Of a stretch of 64,000 nt of DNA, positions 54,244-63,387 are shown one piece after another. Under the pieces are notes generated by a model that was not told where the DNA came from, searched no databases, and saw nothing but the letters and a program-made list of their open reading frames with translations. The position numbers were made by a program, and so were the translations under genes. The stretch is from Nitrospiraceae bacterium (lineage in GTDB: Bacteria; Nitrospirota; Nitrospiria; Nitrospirales; UBA8639), in assembly GCA_020632635.1 (NCBI GenBank), contig JACKFE010000001.1, forward strand, positions 868,001-932,000, read 5' to 3'. How positions within the stretch are numbered: the stretch's first letter is position 1; every line of letters begins with the position of its first letter.

Positions 54244-55644
54244 ATGACCACATTTGATCCCTCCTTGTTACAGACTTATATTCAGGACCACCGTCCAACT
54301 TTTGAAGATATGTTGGGTCAGATGGTGGAAGTTCCCTCTGTCAGTTCCGATCCGATGCATCGCCCGGACATTCTGAACATGGCCAACTTGGCGGCTCAAT
54401 ATCTCGAATCATTTGGAGCCCGAGCGGCCATTGTGGAAACATCAGGATACCCAACCGTTATCGGGGAGTGGTTTGCTGGCCGACATTGTCCCTCCGTCAC
54501 TATTTATAATCACCTGGATGTCCAACCGGCTCATGAACCGGAATGGCGACAAGCCCCTTTTACCTTCCACAAAGAAGGGGATCAGTACTGCGGGCGAGGA
54601 GCCACCGACGACAAAGGCCCCGCACTGACGGCTCTCCTGGCCGCTCGGTTTGCAAGAGAATCAGGCATACCCCTGAATATCCGAGTCCTATGGGAACTCG
54701 AAGAAGAGATCGGCAGTCCCCATTTTTCTGAGGTGCTTCACAATCGAAAAGTGGTCAAACCCTCGGATTCCATCCTGATTTCTGACACCATCTGGGTTGC
54801 ACGAAACCGTCCGGCTTTATCGTGTGGACTACGCGGATTATTAGCAGCCCGGTTGGTCCTCCGGACAGGGGAAACCGATATTCATTCCGGCTTGACCGGC
54901 GGAGGCGCACGCAACCCTTTGGCTGAACTCTGTGATGCGGCCTACTCCTGTTTAGATGCTAAAACTGGAAGAGTGAAGATCCCAGGATTCTATGACGATG
55001 TCGTCCCACCGACCACTCGAGAACTCAAAGACTTTGTGGCGTCGGGGTTTCGGGTCCGTCGATTTCAGGATGCTTTTCAACTACGTTCCCTTCGAACCTC
55101 TGACCCCAAAGAGCTGTTGAAACGCATTTGGACCTTGCCCACCTTTGAGGTCCATGGTTTAGTCGGCGGCCATATGGGTCCTGGCGTGAAAACTATCGTG
55201 CCAGCATGGGGAGAGCTTAAAGTCAGTATGCGATTAGTCCCCAACCAACACCCGGCCAAGATTTTTAAACTTCTCAAAAAACACATCCGCAATCGAAATC
55301 CGGACATTGAAGTCTTGAATGAGGGCGAACTGGAACCCTTTCAAGGCATTTCCGAAGGGCCCTATGCCGACGCGTTACAAGAAGCGGTGACGCAAGGATT
55401 TGGCCGACGACCAGTTTTTGTGAGAGAAGGAGGGTCGATTGGAGCCGTGGCGTTATTACAACGCGCCTGGAAAGTGCCTATCCTCTTTATGGGACTCAGT
55501 TTGCCGGAGCATGGCTATCATGCACCTAATGAATTTTTCGATTGGGGCCAAGCCGCTGGTGGAATCCGCGCCTTTGTTCATTACTTCCAGACCATTGCGG
55601 GATTCAAGCCTCCCGACCCAAAACGAAAGAGAGCGGTCTCTTGA
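54244..55644 (+). CDS. M20-family metallopeptidase (dipeptidase)
   Basis: The 466-residue enzyme has the M20 dimetal site: TIYNHLDVQPAHEP near residue 88 (His-Asp), GRGATDDKGPALT near 118 (bridging Asp), WELEEEIGSPHF near 150 (catalytic Glu-Glu) and SDTIWV near 178, plus a dimerisation insert of about 100 residues. It hydrolyses dipeptides or N-acyl amino acids. The start ATG 54244 (not TTG 54211) is chosen because AAAAGGAA lies 9 bp upstream. Same strand as the S2P gene with a 112-bp gap. Confidence 0.9.
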   Translation: MTTFDPSLLQTYIQDHRPTFEDMLGQMVEVPSVSSDPMHRPDILNMANLAAQYLESFGARAAIVETSGYPTVIGEWFAGRHCPSVTIYNHLDVQPAHEPEWRQAPFTFHKEGDQYCGRGATDDKGPALTALLAARFARESGIPLNIRVLWELEEEIGSPHFSEVLHNRKVVKPSDSILISDTIWVARNRPALSCGLRGLLAARLVLRTGETDIHSGLTGGGARNPLAELCDAAYSCLDAKTGRVKIPGFYDDVVPPTTRELKDFVASGFRVRRFQDAFQLRSLRTSDPKELLKRIWTLPTFEVHGLVGGHMGPGVKTIVPAWGELKVSMRLVPNQHPAKIFKLLKKHIRNRNPDIEVLNEGELEPFQGISEGPYADALQEAVTQGFGRRPVFVREGGSIGAVALLQRAWKVPILFMGLSLPEHGYHAPNEFFDWGQAAGGIRAFVHYFQTIAGFKPPDPKRKRAVS

Positions 55645-55692
55645 GACAACTCATTATTCGCGGCACACACCGGATGAGGGCCGGAAAGGGTG

Positions 55693-56094
55693 TTAGGGAG
55701 GCGATGGCGTTTGAGTGGGTGCTTGAAAATGCACTAAGGATCTGATGTAGGCCAGCACCTTTCTTTGTTCCGCATCGGAGAGTTCGCCCTCCCACCCTCG
55801 CATGGCAGTTCGGGGAACTCCTCGAGAAATAATGGCCAGCAATTCTTCATCTGTTTTGGTTGATGTGGCCGCTGAGACCAAATTTCCTGGCCGGGGTGCT
55901 AACAACGCTGCCCTTGGACCGTCTCCGTGACCGCTTGGCCCATGGCATTCGGCGCAATGGGCCTGATAGATACCTTCTCCTGGTTGACGGTCTGGCTGGG
56001 AGGACACTTCTGTGGAATCTTGTGCTCCCCACAATGATCCTCCCCAACTCAGAAGCCCCAGGATGAGCATGACCTGTCGCGCGAGTCGTTCCAT
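55693..56094 (-). CDS. Cytochrome c, class I
   Basis: The 133-residue protein has a signal peptide (LARQVMLILGLLSWGGSLWGAQ) and one haem attachment site YQAHCAECHGPSGHGDGP near residue 45. Methionine in VPRTAMRGWEGEL near 95 is the probable axial ligand. The fold fits the periplasmic c-type electron carriers with a PxxMxxW-type loop. Gene end overlaps nothing; der lies 52 bp upstream on the same strand, so they may share a transcript. Confidence 0.93.
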   Translation of the reverse strand: MERLARQVMLILGLLSWGGSLWGAQDSTEVSSQPDRQPGEGIYQAHCAECHGPSGHGDGPRAALLAPRPGNLVSAATSTKTDEELLAIISRGVPRTAMRGWEGELSDAEQRKVLAYIRSLVHFQAPTQTPSPP

Positions 56095-56146
56095 ACTTCA
56101 AAAGTGTACCGAATCAACCTACCAACTTCAAAAACTCCCGGAGGCT

Positions 56147-57556
56147 CTATTTTTTGCCACGGAGCAACATCTTGATCGGGGTTCCAACAAATCCAAACTC
56201 TTTTCGCACGGCATTCTCCAGAAACCGAACATAGGCGACCGGCACCTCCTGTACATTTTTCATGAACAGTGCAAAAGTGGGCGGTTTAGTGGCGACCTGA
56301 GTCATGAAAAAGGATTTTTGAGGATTCCCCTTTTTCACGGAAAGGGGGTGTTTCTCCAAGGTCCGCTGAAAAAATTGATTGAGCTTGGCCGTCTGCACAC
56401 GTTTTGAATAATCCTTTATCACCTGATCAATGAGTGGAAACAGCTTTTTTAAAGTGGCAGGCTGCTGAGCCGAGGCAAACACCACCGGTACATGCGAAAA
56501 AAATGGAAATCGCCGCGAAAGATCCAGATTGTAAGATGGCAGGGCTTCCGCATCTCCCTGTCGCAAATCCCATTTATTCACCATGATAACGCACCCTTTG
56601 CCTTGCTTATTAATCAGTCCGGCAATTTTGGTGTCCTGCTCCGTCACACCTTCCAGGCCATCCAAAAGGAGAACGGCCACATCCGATCGCCCTAAAGCCC
56701 GAATGGCCCTGACCACACTGAACCCTTCAATCCCCCGCTCAACCCGCCCTCTTCGCCTGAGTCCTGCTGTGTCCGTAAACACATATCTCTGATTGCCTCT
56801 CAGCACGAGAGAATCGATCGGATCCCTGGTCGTCCCTGGAATATCACTTACGATGAGACGCTCTTCTCCTAAAATGGCGTTGACCAACGTAGATTTTCCA
56901 ACGTTAGGACGGCCTACCACGGCAATTCGAGGCCACTCAGACTGCACCGGCTCATCCGGCAAGACAGGCAGGTAGGGTAAACAGGCTTCAAGCAATTCAT
57001 CCACCCCTAGCCCTCCCTCGGCTGAAATAGGGAAAATGGTCTCCCACCCTAATTGGTAAAAGTCCGCCAAGAGGGGCTCCGACTTCGGGGTATCGATTTT
57101 ATTCACGGCCAGAAAGACTGGCTTGGTGACCGGGCGCAAGAGCGCGGCTAATTCCGCATCTAAGGGAGAGAGGCCGGCTCGGCCATCCATCACGGCAATA
57201 ATAATATCTGCCTCATGGATGGCCATTTGGGTTTGTTGGGTAATTTGTGCGGGAATTACATCTTGGGCCTTGAGATCTAGGCCACCGGTATCTACTACCC
57301 GGAAGCCCCGATTCTGATAGTCGCATTGCGCCGTATTCCGATCCCGTGTGACACCCGCCATATCATCAACGATGGCGGTACGATGACCGACAATTCGATT
57401 GAAGAGAGTCGACTTCCCTACATTGGGCCGTCCAACGATGGCCACAATAGGAAGGCGATCCGATGATGTTTTCGACTCGGCCGCATGAACGACCGTATTC
57501 GGAGAATGTCTCTGTGCCTTTTGTAATCGAGTTGTAGTAGATCGGCGCTTAGTCAT
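56147..57556 (-). CDS. der: Ribosome-biogenesis GTPase Der (EngA)
   Basis: The 469-residue protein has two GTPase domains in tandem: VGRPNVGKSTLFNRIVG near residue 40 with DTGG and NKID, and VGRPNVGKSTLVNAILG near 215 with DTAGLRRRG and NKWD. A C-terminal KH-like domain follows. It helps assemble the 50S subunit and is essential in most bacteria. The N-terminus has a basic 30-residue extension (KRRSTTTRLQKAQRHS). ATG 57556 start. Confidence 0.96.
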   Translation of the reverse strand: MTKRRSTTTRLQKAQRHSPNTVVHAAESKTSSDRLPIVAIVGRPNVGKSTLFNRIVGHRTAIVDDMAGVTRDRNTAQCDYQNRGFRVVDTGGLDLKAQDVIPAQITQQTQMAIHEADIIIAVMDGRAGLSPLDAELAALLRPVTKPVFLAVNKIDTPKSEPLLADFYQLGWETIFPISAEGGLGVDELLEACLPYLPVLPDEPVQSEWPRIAVVGRPNVGKSTLVNAILGEERLIVSDIPGTTRDPIDSLVLRGNQRYVFTDTAGLRRRGRVERGIEGFSVVRAIRALGRSDVAVLLLDGLEGVTEQDTKIAGLINKQGKGCVIMVNKWDLRQGDAEALPSYNLDLSRRFPFFSHVPVVFASAQQPATLKKLFPLIDQVIKDYSKRVQTAKLNQFFQRTLEKHPLSVKKGNPQKSFFMTQVATKPPTFALFMKNVQEVPVAYVRFLENAVRKEFGFVGTPIKMLLRGKK

Positions 57557-57845
57557 CGTCTTTATCGTATTGTTTCAGGAACCTTAGGTTGTTCAGCTTT
57601 AGAATATCCGGTATACCATTCCCTTCACCAGCAGGACCACTCGATTACGTTTCCTTCCACTATAATACCGGATTTATCATCTAGGCAGACGGGAAAGTAG
57701 CAACTCGAAATTAACTGGAGGGGAGAAGTGTATTCACTCAGCCTTCAACGACCCCGGAAACAGAGAGAGGCGTTTCCATGTATAGGCCCCATTCCCTCAT
57801 TGTATCCAAGTTGGCTTGATAGACCTTGTCTTCTTCTTGAATTTC
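57557..57845. other. Intergenic region upstream of der
   Basis: Roughly 290 bp with no credible gene. The region to the right is the frameshifted remnant listed next. The promoter for der lies here on the minus strand but no clear box pair was found. Confidence 0.4.
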
Positions 57846-58379
57846 TCATTCCCCACTCAAATCCACTGCTATTACAGAGGAATTCGGCCTTGAAGATTCC
57901 TTGTGTTTTTCGTTGAGAGGACTGCTGGCCGTTAACAGTTGAATTGATTCACTCATAGACTCATACCAATTGACCAATATCCATCTTCCATTTTGATAAG
58001 TAGGAACCCCGGCATCTCGAAGAAGCCAGGGTTTTTTCACCGGGCTATCCACTGCTTGGATCTCTCGATTGGAATCAATCTCCATGGCAAACCCCGCTAC
58101 TTTTTCCTATCGCAAACCTTCAGATCCCAAACATCAATCCTCAAGCCCTTCAGCATTGAGAATTCTTGCTGGAAGGCCTCTTTCACTTGATGCCATTCCA
58201 CATTTTCCGGCCACCAATGGTATCGCCTATCGCCTTCTCTTTCGCAGCCAAATATTTTTTAGTACACACAGGCCTAAATCGGGATTGGCTTTGACAACGA
58301 GCCGCATAACCGCCCTGGATTTTCCCCTGCGACTATGTCGCCGGCCCAGACCGGAGACCAACCGAAAACCAAAATTCAT
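57846..58379 (-). pseudogene. Frameshifted remnant of unknown gene
   Basis: On the minus strand three frames read on from one another: MNFGFRLVSGLGRRHS to NPDLGLCVLK (from 58379), then FGCEREGDRRYHWWPENVEWH, VKEAFQQEFSMLKGLRIDVWD and KVCDRKK, then AGFAMEIDSNREIQAVDSP, KKPWLLRDAGVPTYQNGRW and so on to a stop at 57846. The junctions are at short A-runs (near 58260 and 58100). A sensible amino-acid composition across all three parts suggests one decayed gene of about 175 residues. I do not recognise the family; it may also be chance. Confidence 0.38.
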
Positions 58380-58530
58380 AAGGTAACCTGCCCCACGACC
58401 CTCAAATTGACCTCTTCAGCTAGTTTTCGCAGGGGCTTATTTTATCATGGCTTGCAGGGTTGGCCAGCACCAATACTGTGAGGCGAAAAGATGGGACCCA
58501 AGGAGGCTATTCTGCACTCCCGGAAAGATG

Positions 58531-59046
58531 TTAGGTATGAAGATGTTTCATCGCAGCGGCACAGAGGATGATAAATACCCCCATCCACAAAGCCACTCGT
58601 TGGAAAGGCACCGGTTCATAAACAGCCTCTTCATCTTCCTCATCAGTCGGCTCATTTTTGAAGATAATCGTATAGAGGAAAATGGTTAAGACCCCTAGGA
58701 CCAATGCTAACTTAATAAAAAAAACCGTAAGGTATTTCGCATGATGGCCGACCCCTTCTCCGGTTGCCATCTCCATTCCCTGACTGACGTAATGCAGGTT
58801 CATGCCACCGGTAAATAGGATGACGACCAACAGCACCCCAACTACCCGTTTATAGTGACGGTAAAACGCATCAGAAATAGGTCTGACCATCTCCCTGGGA
58901 ACGGCTGTTTTTAATCCCGGGGTTACTGCCATGACAAGATAGGCTAATCCACCGATCCATACCACCGCCGATAACAAATGGAACCAATGAATTAAAATAG
59001 GAATCAGTTTATTCAGGTCAGTGAGAACACTCAGGAGGGATTCCAT
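58531..59046 (-). CDS. CopD-like membrane protein
   Basis: The 171-residue protein has about four hydrophobic helices. The N-terminal helix has the pattern LIHWFHLLSAVVWIGGLAYLVM with two His, and another His-containing helix follows (YRHYKRVVGVLLVVILFTGGMNLHYVSQ), typical of CopD/DUF2269-type proteins that bind copper or haem in the membrane. Residues 137-147 are very acidic (DEEDEEAVYE). It lies 148 bp downstream of the radical SAM/PCP_red gene on the same strand and may be its last operon member. Confidence 0.74.
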   Translation of the reverse strand: MESLLSVLTDLNKLIPILIHWFHLLSAVVWIGGLAYLVMAVTPGLKTAVPREMVRPISDAFYRHYKRVVGVLLVVILFTGGMNLHYVSQGMEMATGEGVGHHAKYLTVFFIKLALVLGVLTIFLYTIIFKNEPTDEEDEEAVYEPVPFQRVALWMGVFIILCAAAMKHLHT

Positions 59047-59193
59047 TAGCAAAATCTTAAGCCTAGCAGCCCATTCAGTTCAGGCCACCTACTCACCATA
59101 CTTCGCCTAGGCTTTGCTATATTCCTTTTTCCATAGCAGTTGCTGAGAAGGCAGACTGCAGAAAATACCTCTGCCGTTGATTTGAGGGAGCCA

Positions 59194-60576
59194 TTAAAAT
59201 TTAAAGACTGGCTTTTCATTACCAAACCGTTTTTTACGCAATTCTTCCATCAACTCAATAGTTACCGTGGGAATGCCTTGCTCCATCGCATGACGTTCCA
59301 CACCCTTTTTCACCATGGCCCGTAAAAAATACGGGATCCGCTCAAGACGTTCCTGCGCAGCGGAATCCCATGTTATGGATGAATCTTCAGAGATATTAAA
59401 GGCAACTTGAATCTTTTCCCCACCTTTTGGTGTATATAAACACCATTCATCTTCATCCAACCAATCTCCATGATCAACGTAGGGCCTTGCCCGGCATCCC
59501 CCACAAATTTCACTATATTCACAGTCTCCGCACTTGCCCTTTAAATGAGGATAACGGAAGGAATTAAAGATTTCCGAATCCTCCCATAGATCCACAAAAC
59601 TGTGTTCACGAATATTTCCAGCAGATAAAGGCATGTAAGGACACGGTGTCAAATCACCGTTGGGAGTCACCCGCGCATAATTGGTTCCCGCCAAACATCC
59701 TCCGCCCATATAACCCTGGGCCTTGGTAATTGGAGAATTGGGATCCTTTTCATATGCTAACCGCTTGAAATGAGGCGCACAGCGCGCCCTGACCAACATG
59801 TCCTGATATTTATCCTGACACTCAACTAAGTACCCAAGAACCTCCTCATATTGTTCAGGAGTGATATCGGTCAATTCTTCCCCGCGACCCGTGCAGACCA
59901 TAAAAAATACGTTTAACACTTTGGCCCCTAAGTCGTGAGCCCAATCAATGACTGTGGGCAATTCTTGATAGTTCATGGGTTGGGCACTGAAATGAATTTG
60001 AAACTGAAGGCCATTGCGCTTACAGGCTTCAATACCAGCGAGAGCCCCTTCAAATGCTCCTGGCAACCCACGAAAAATATTGTGCTTTTCCGGGTTAAGG
60101 GAATCGATACTAATTCCAACCCCCATCACGCCAATGTCTACCAGTTTTTTAGCTATGTCATCGGTAATTAACATGCCATTGGTACCGAAAACGACCATGA
60201 ACCGATGATTCACGGCATGCCTGGCAATATCCAGAATATCTGGCCGAACAAACGGTTCTCCGCCCGTTATGACCAAAAGACATCCAGGATTCACTTCGGC
60301 TATCTGATCGATTAACCGGAAGCATTCATCAGTCGACAGCTCATCATGACCACCACTCATTTTTGTAGTGGCATCCAGATAACAATGGTCGCACTTCAAA
60401 TTACATCGTTTGGTCAGGTTTAACGCAATGAGGTACGGCTTAAAATCATCGACCGTCCGGCCGTCACCTAGCATGCCAGGCTTGCCCCCCCCCGAACCGA
60501 ATCGGGTCATGGCCTGGGAACCGAGAGAAGAAAGAGAGCTGAGGAATGAATTGATGACAGGAAGGGGTTTACCCAT
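59194..60576 (-). CDS. Radical SAM/SPASM enzyme with C-terminal PCP_red domain
   Basis: The 460-residue enzyme has the cluster motif LTKRCNLKCDHCYLDA near residue 58 (C-x3-C-x2-C), then VITGGEPFVRPD near 105. The SPASM part near 290-380 carries many Cys: GGGCLAG, LTPCPYMP, GKCGDCEYSEICGGCRARPY and WCLYTP, so one or two extra 4Fe-4S clusters. The last ~55 residues (DSAAQERLERIPYFLRAMV to VTIELMEELR) match PCP_red (PF08369), a small domain otherwise known from light-independent protochlorophyllide reductase subunits. It resembles the NirJ/AhbC-D type of haem-modifying enzymes, but the substrate is not shown. Its ATG 60576 overlaps the Usp gene's stop by 8 bp. Confidence 0.9.
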   Translation of the reverse strand: MGKPLPVINSFLSSLSSLGSQAMTRFGSGGGKPGMLGDGRTVDDFKPYLIALNLTKRCNLKCDHCYLDATTKMSGGHDELSTDECFRLIDQIAEVNPGCLLVITGGEPFVRPDILDIARHAVNHRFMVVFGTNGMLITDDIAKKLVDIGVMGVGISIDSLNPEKHNIFRGLPGAFEGALAGIEACKRNGLQFQIHFSAQPMNYQELPTVIDWAHDLGAKVLNVFFMVCTGRGEELTDITPEQYEEVLGYLVECQDKYQDMLVRARCAPHFKRLAYEKDPNSPITKAQGYMGGGCLAGTNYARVTPNGDLTPCPYMPLSAGNIREHSFVDLWEDSEIFNSFRYPHLKGKCGDCEYSEICGGCRARPYVDHGDWLDEDEWCLYTPKGGEKIQVAFNISEDSSITWDSAAQERLERIPYFLRAMVKKGVERHAMEQGIPTVTIELMEELRKKRFGNEKPVFKF

Positions 60577-62665
60577 GTTGACCAGCTCCGGATTGTGCCT
60601 CCGAAGTGGCCCCTGTGCCAGTCAAACGGGAGACGATGTCTTTGACATTGCCTGATTTCATGGCTTCTTCCATGGTATGCTTGGCCTGTTCAATGCCCTG
60701 CGTGGCCACTTCCAGGGTGATAATCGTTGTCCCAATTTTTTCTGCGTGTTTTATGATCAGGGCCTTTGTACAATCGCGCATAAAACCAGCTGGAGCTCGC
60801 TCCAGCCGCTGAAGCGCCTCGGGTTCCCAGGTAAAGAGAGGAGCCGACTCACCGCCATTGGCCTCACGCCCCTCCTCCGTTTGCACACCAGAATCCTCTG
60901 ATCCGCTTTTGTTCGAAAAAATTGGGGTGTAATCTTCGGCCGCCGCTTCCCGTATCATGGGCCCCGCATATTCCAGGGTAATGGTTGTCATCCCTAATTT
61001 TCTGGCAGATTTCTCTATTTTTGCTTTAGCCCGGCGACGCTGGAATCCAGCCGGAACCGCACGAATGGCCTCTCGCGCATCCTTTGTCCATTGCATTGGA
61101 ATATCATCATAGGCCATTTGGGTTTCTAGCCCACCCTCTGCCTGGGCTGCAGCATCAAAAACTGATTTATCCACTTCCTTGAATTGCGCCCCATCTAAAC
61201 CACACACTGGGCACTGCACAGGATGATCTCCCTTCCCAATATAGCCACATCCTCCACAAACATAATAGGTTTTTGACATCCGCTCCAAATAGGACTTGGT
61301 GCTGGCATTCATCGGTTCTTTGGCTCCAGCCGGGTTCTCTTCTACCACCTTCGACATCATGCCACTCAAAGTAGACCCCATTAAATCTTTCGCCACCCCC
61401 TCATCAGCCTGCATGGCGTTCCGATCGACCCCGGCGGCATCAAGAGTTCCACCAAGTGCTCTCATGGCATCCATAGCCCCCTTGGGCAGAATATCTCCCA
61501 CGGCATCATCAATGACGGAATTGCTAATAATGGTATGGCCTTTTTCGATAGCAAACCGATGAATGGCTGTTTTGGCGACTCCACGGGCAAAAACTGGGAT
61601 TTTTTCCATACGCCGGAGGGCTTCCTCGGTCCAGGCAATCGTATACTCCGCTTGCGTATCGATAGGGGGTACGAACTTTCTGTTCGAAATCAGAATATTA
61701 CAGCTTGCGGATCGTAAGAGGTTTTCCGTATTGCTTCCAATATCCATGTCCTCATCACTATGCACACCGATCCGACCCACGATCAACAACCAAGGCTGCT
61801 CTTTTCTTACATATTGAATAACCTTTTCAAAGGCTTTTCCATCTAGAAGGGTGGTCTTAATATCCCATCCTTCTTCTTGAGCAACTTCACGGGAAATATC
61901 CAGATGGGATTGATAGATTTTTGCTAAGCCACTATCAATTACTTCCTCATGAAGTTTTTCTTGCTCCTTAAAGCGAAAAACCTTCCCCGCCTCTTCATTA
62001 AGCACCCCGGAGATACTATGGAAGGCAGCATAGTGGAAATAGGGATCAAAGGCCGAAATGGCTTCAACCGGTTTATTAAAGGCCTTGCCTAAAGCCAAAG
62101 CCGTTTTCAACCCACCAAAGGAATAGGGGCTTCCATCGACGGCTACCACTATTTTTCCGCCATTCATAGGATTCAAATCTTTCACAATAAACATATCCGA
62201 GCTGCGAACCCTACGAATTACCCGTTCAGTATTACTTCCAATTACGGAATCTTTGACTGCCCCAACACCGACTGCCCCCATAATCGTTAAATCATAGCCG
62301 CTTTTATTGATATCCTCGGCCAAAACTTTCCAGTTCCGACCCTCTAAAGACCGTCGCTCCAGAGGAATATTGGCCTCGGTGCATTTTTGATCCACAAAAT
62401 CCAGATAGGAGTCAGTAATAATCTGAAGGCCGCGCGTAATCAGGGAATCATGAATTTGCCTTTGACGATCCAGCTCTTTTTCATCGTGATACTCTTCAGG
62501 AAGACCTGCTTCCATTTGCTTAAATCGCTTGTCATGCATTTTGGCGGCATAGACATGGCTTCCCACAATCTTGGAACCGAAGGTTTTGGCGAATTGCACT
62601 CCCAGTTCTACAGCCATATTGGAATGGTCTGAATTATCAACTGGGACATATATGGTCTTGTACAT
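60569..62665 (-). CDS. Usp-Usp-PCP_red-rubredoxin-PCP_red-PCP_red multidomain protein
   Basis: The protein has 698 residues. Two universal stress domains lie at about 1-163 and 170-330, each with the ATP-binding pattern G-x2-G-x9-G-S (GAVGVGAVKDSVIGSNTE and GRIGVHSDEDMDIGSNTE). A PCP_red unit follows (344-390, EALRRMEKIPVFARGVAK). A rubredoxin-like knuckle lies at 465-495 (YVCGGCGYIGKGDHP, QCPVCGLDG). Two more PCP_red units lie at 524-570 and 612-660. The start is ATG 62665 behind AAGGAGG; the ORF could begin upstream but the ribosome site fixes it. The chain joins ATP binding, a mononuclear iron site and a domain linked to tetrapyrrole and iron-sulfur enzymes. The partner is the radical SAM enzyme whose start overlaps its end. 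Confidence 0.85.
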   Translation of the reverse strand: MYKTIYVPVDNSDHSNMAVELGVQFAKTFGSKIVGSHVYAAKMHDKRFKQMEAGLPEEYHDEKELDRQRQIHDSLITRGLQIITDSYLDFVDQKCTEANIPLERRSLEGRNWKVLAEDINKSGYDLTIMGAVGVGAVKDSVIGSNTERVIRRVRSSDMFIVKDLNPMNGGKIVVAVDGSPYSFGGLKTALALGKAFNKPVEAISAFDPYFHYAAFHSISGVLNEEAGKVFRFKEQEKLHEEVIDSGLAKIYQSHLDISREVAQEEGWDIKTTLLDGKAFEKVIQYVRKEQPWLLIVGRIGVHSDEDMDIGSNTENLLRSASCNILISNRKFVPPIDTQAEYTIAWTEEALRRMEKIPVFARGVAKTAIHRFAIEKGHTIISNSVIDDAVGDILPKGAMDAMRALGGTLDAAGVDRNAMQADEGVAKDLMGSTLSGMMSKVVEENPAGAKEPMNASTKSYLERMSKTYYVCGGCGYIGKGDHPVQCPVCGLDGAQFKEVDKSVFDAAAQAEGGLETQMAYDDIPMQWTKDAREAIRAVPAGFQRRRAKAKIEKSARKLGMTTITLEYAGPMIREAAAEDYTPIFSNKSGSEDSGVQTEEGREANGGESAPLFTWEPEALQRLERAPAGFMRDCTKALIIKHAEKIGTTIITLEVATQGIEQAKHTMEEAMKSGNVKDIVSRLTGTGATSEAQSGAGQHG

Positions 62666-63387
62666 TACAACGGCCTCCTTGGAGAATCCCAACTAAAAAA
62701 GCGGCACCACACCCTCCGCACTCACGGTTTATGCAAAACAGTTAATTTACTTGACATTTTCAAAGAAATGAAAATAATTTGGGAGTGTAACACCAGGAAT
62801 TTAAGCAATGCAACCCGAATTATAGCCGTCTTTCAAGTGCCAATCCGCCCATAACTAATGCAATCAATTAAAAAACACCAAGACCAGTTGCTCAATTCAA
62901 ATGAACTCTGAAATTAAGTATTAATACCAGCATAGTGGCAATAAAAATACTGAGCCATTTTGAATGAGGGATTTCAACTTGGCCTCTCTGAAACATAGCC
63001 CTTTATCAACTCCACTCAAGCATGCCCTGGATATTTTGATGATGCCTTTAAATCAGAACCTCTTCATCATCCACTAGCCCCCACAAAGTAAAGCAAGATT
63101 CCGTAAACAAATTCTTGATTCGACATTGGGGTGGAGCCCCTACCACCAAAATGATCAGTCTAAGTTCCCACCCCCTATTACCCTTCTTCGAACTATTCCA
63201 TGAATCATTGTTCCATTCATTTTCAAGTTTTTCACCCTAAAAGCCGAAATTAATACGGTATTTTCCTTATCTTTATTTGCATACTCGAATTTCTTTTGAT
63301 TACAGTAGAACCTTTGTTTTTCGACTTACTAACACTTGGCCAGCCTCCCCATGCGGGAAACGGCCAACAAATTGGTGGAGGACATGA
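62666..63387 (+). promoter_or_regulatory. Long leader region upstream of metK with candidate promoter and hairpin
   Basis: 720 bp without a gene. A candidate plus-strand promoter has TTGACA at 62751-62756, a 16-bp spacer and AATAAT at 62773-62778. It would give metK a leader of about 600 nt. Just before metK a hairpin closes with TTGGCC 63336-63341 and GGCCAA 63362-63367. I do not see SAM or SAH riboswitch consensus. The promoter of the Usp gene lies at the left end on the other strand. Confidence 0.4.

Noticed and set aside
63330..63387. SAM or SAH riboswitch before metK
   Set aside because: Only a simple hairpin is visible; none of the conserved riboswitch core sequences I know could be found.
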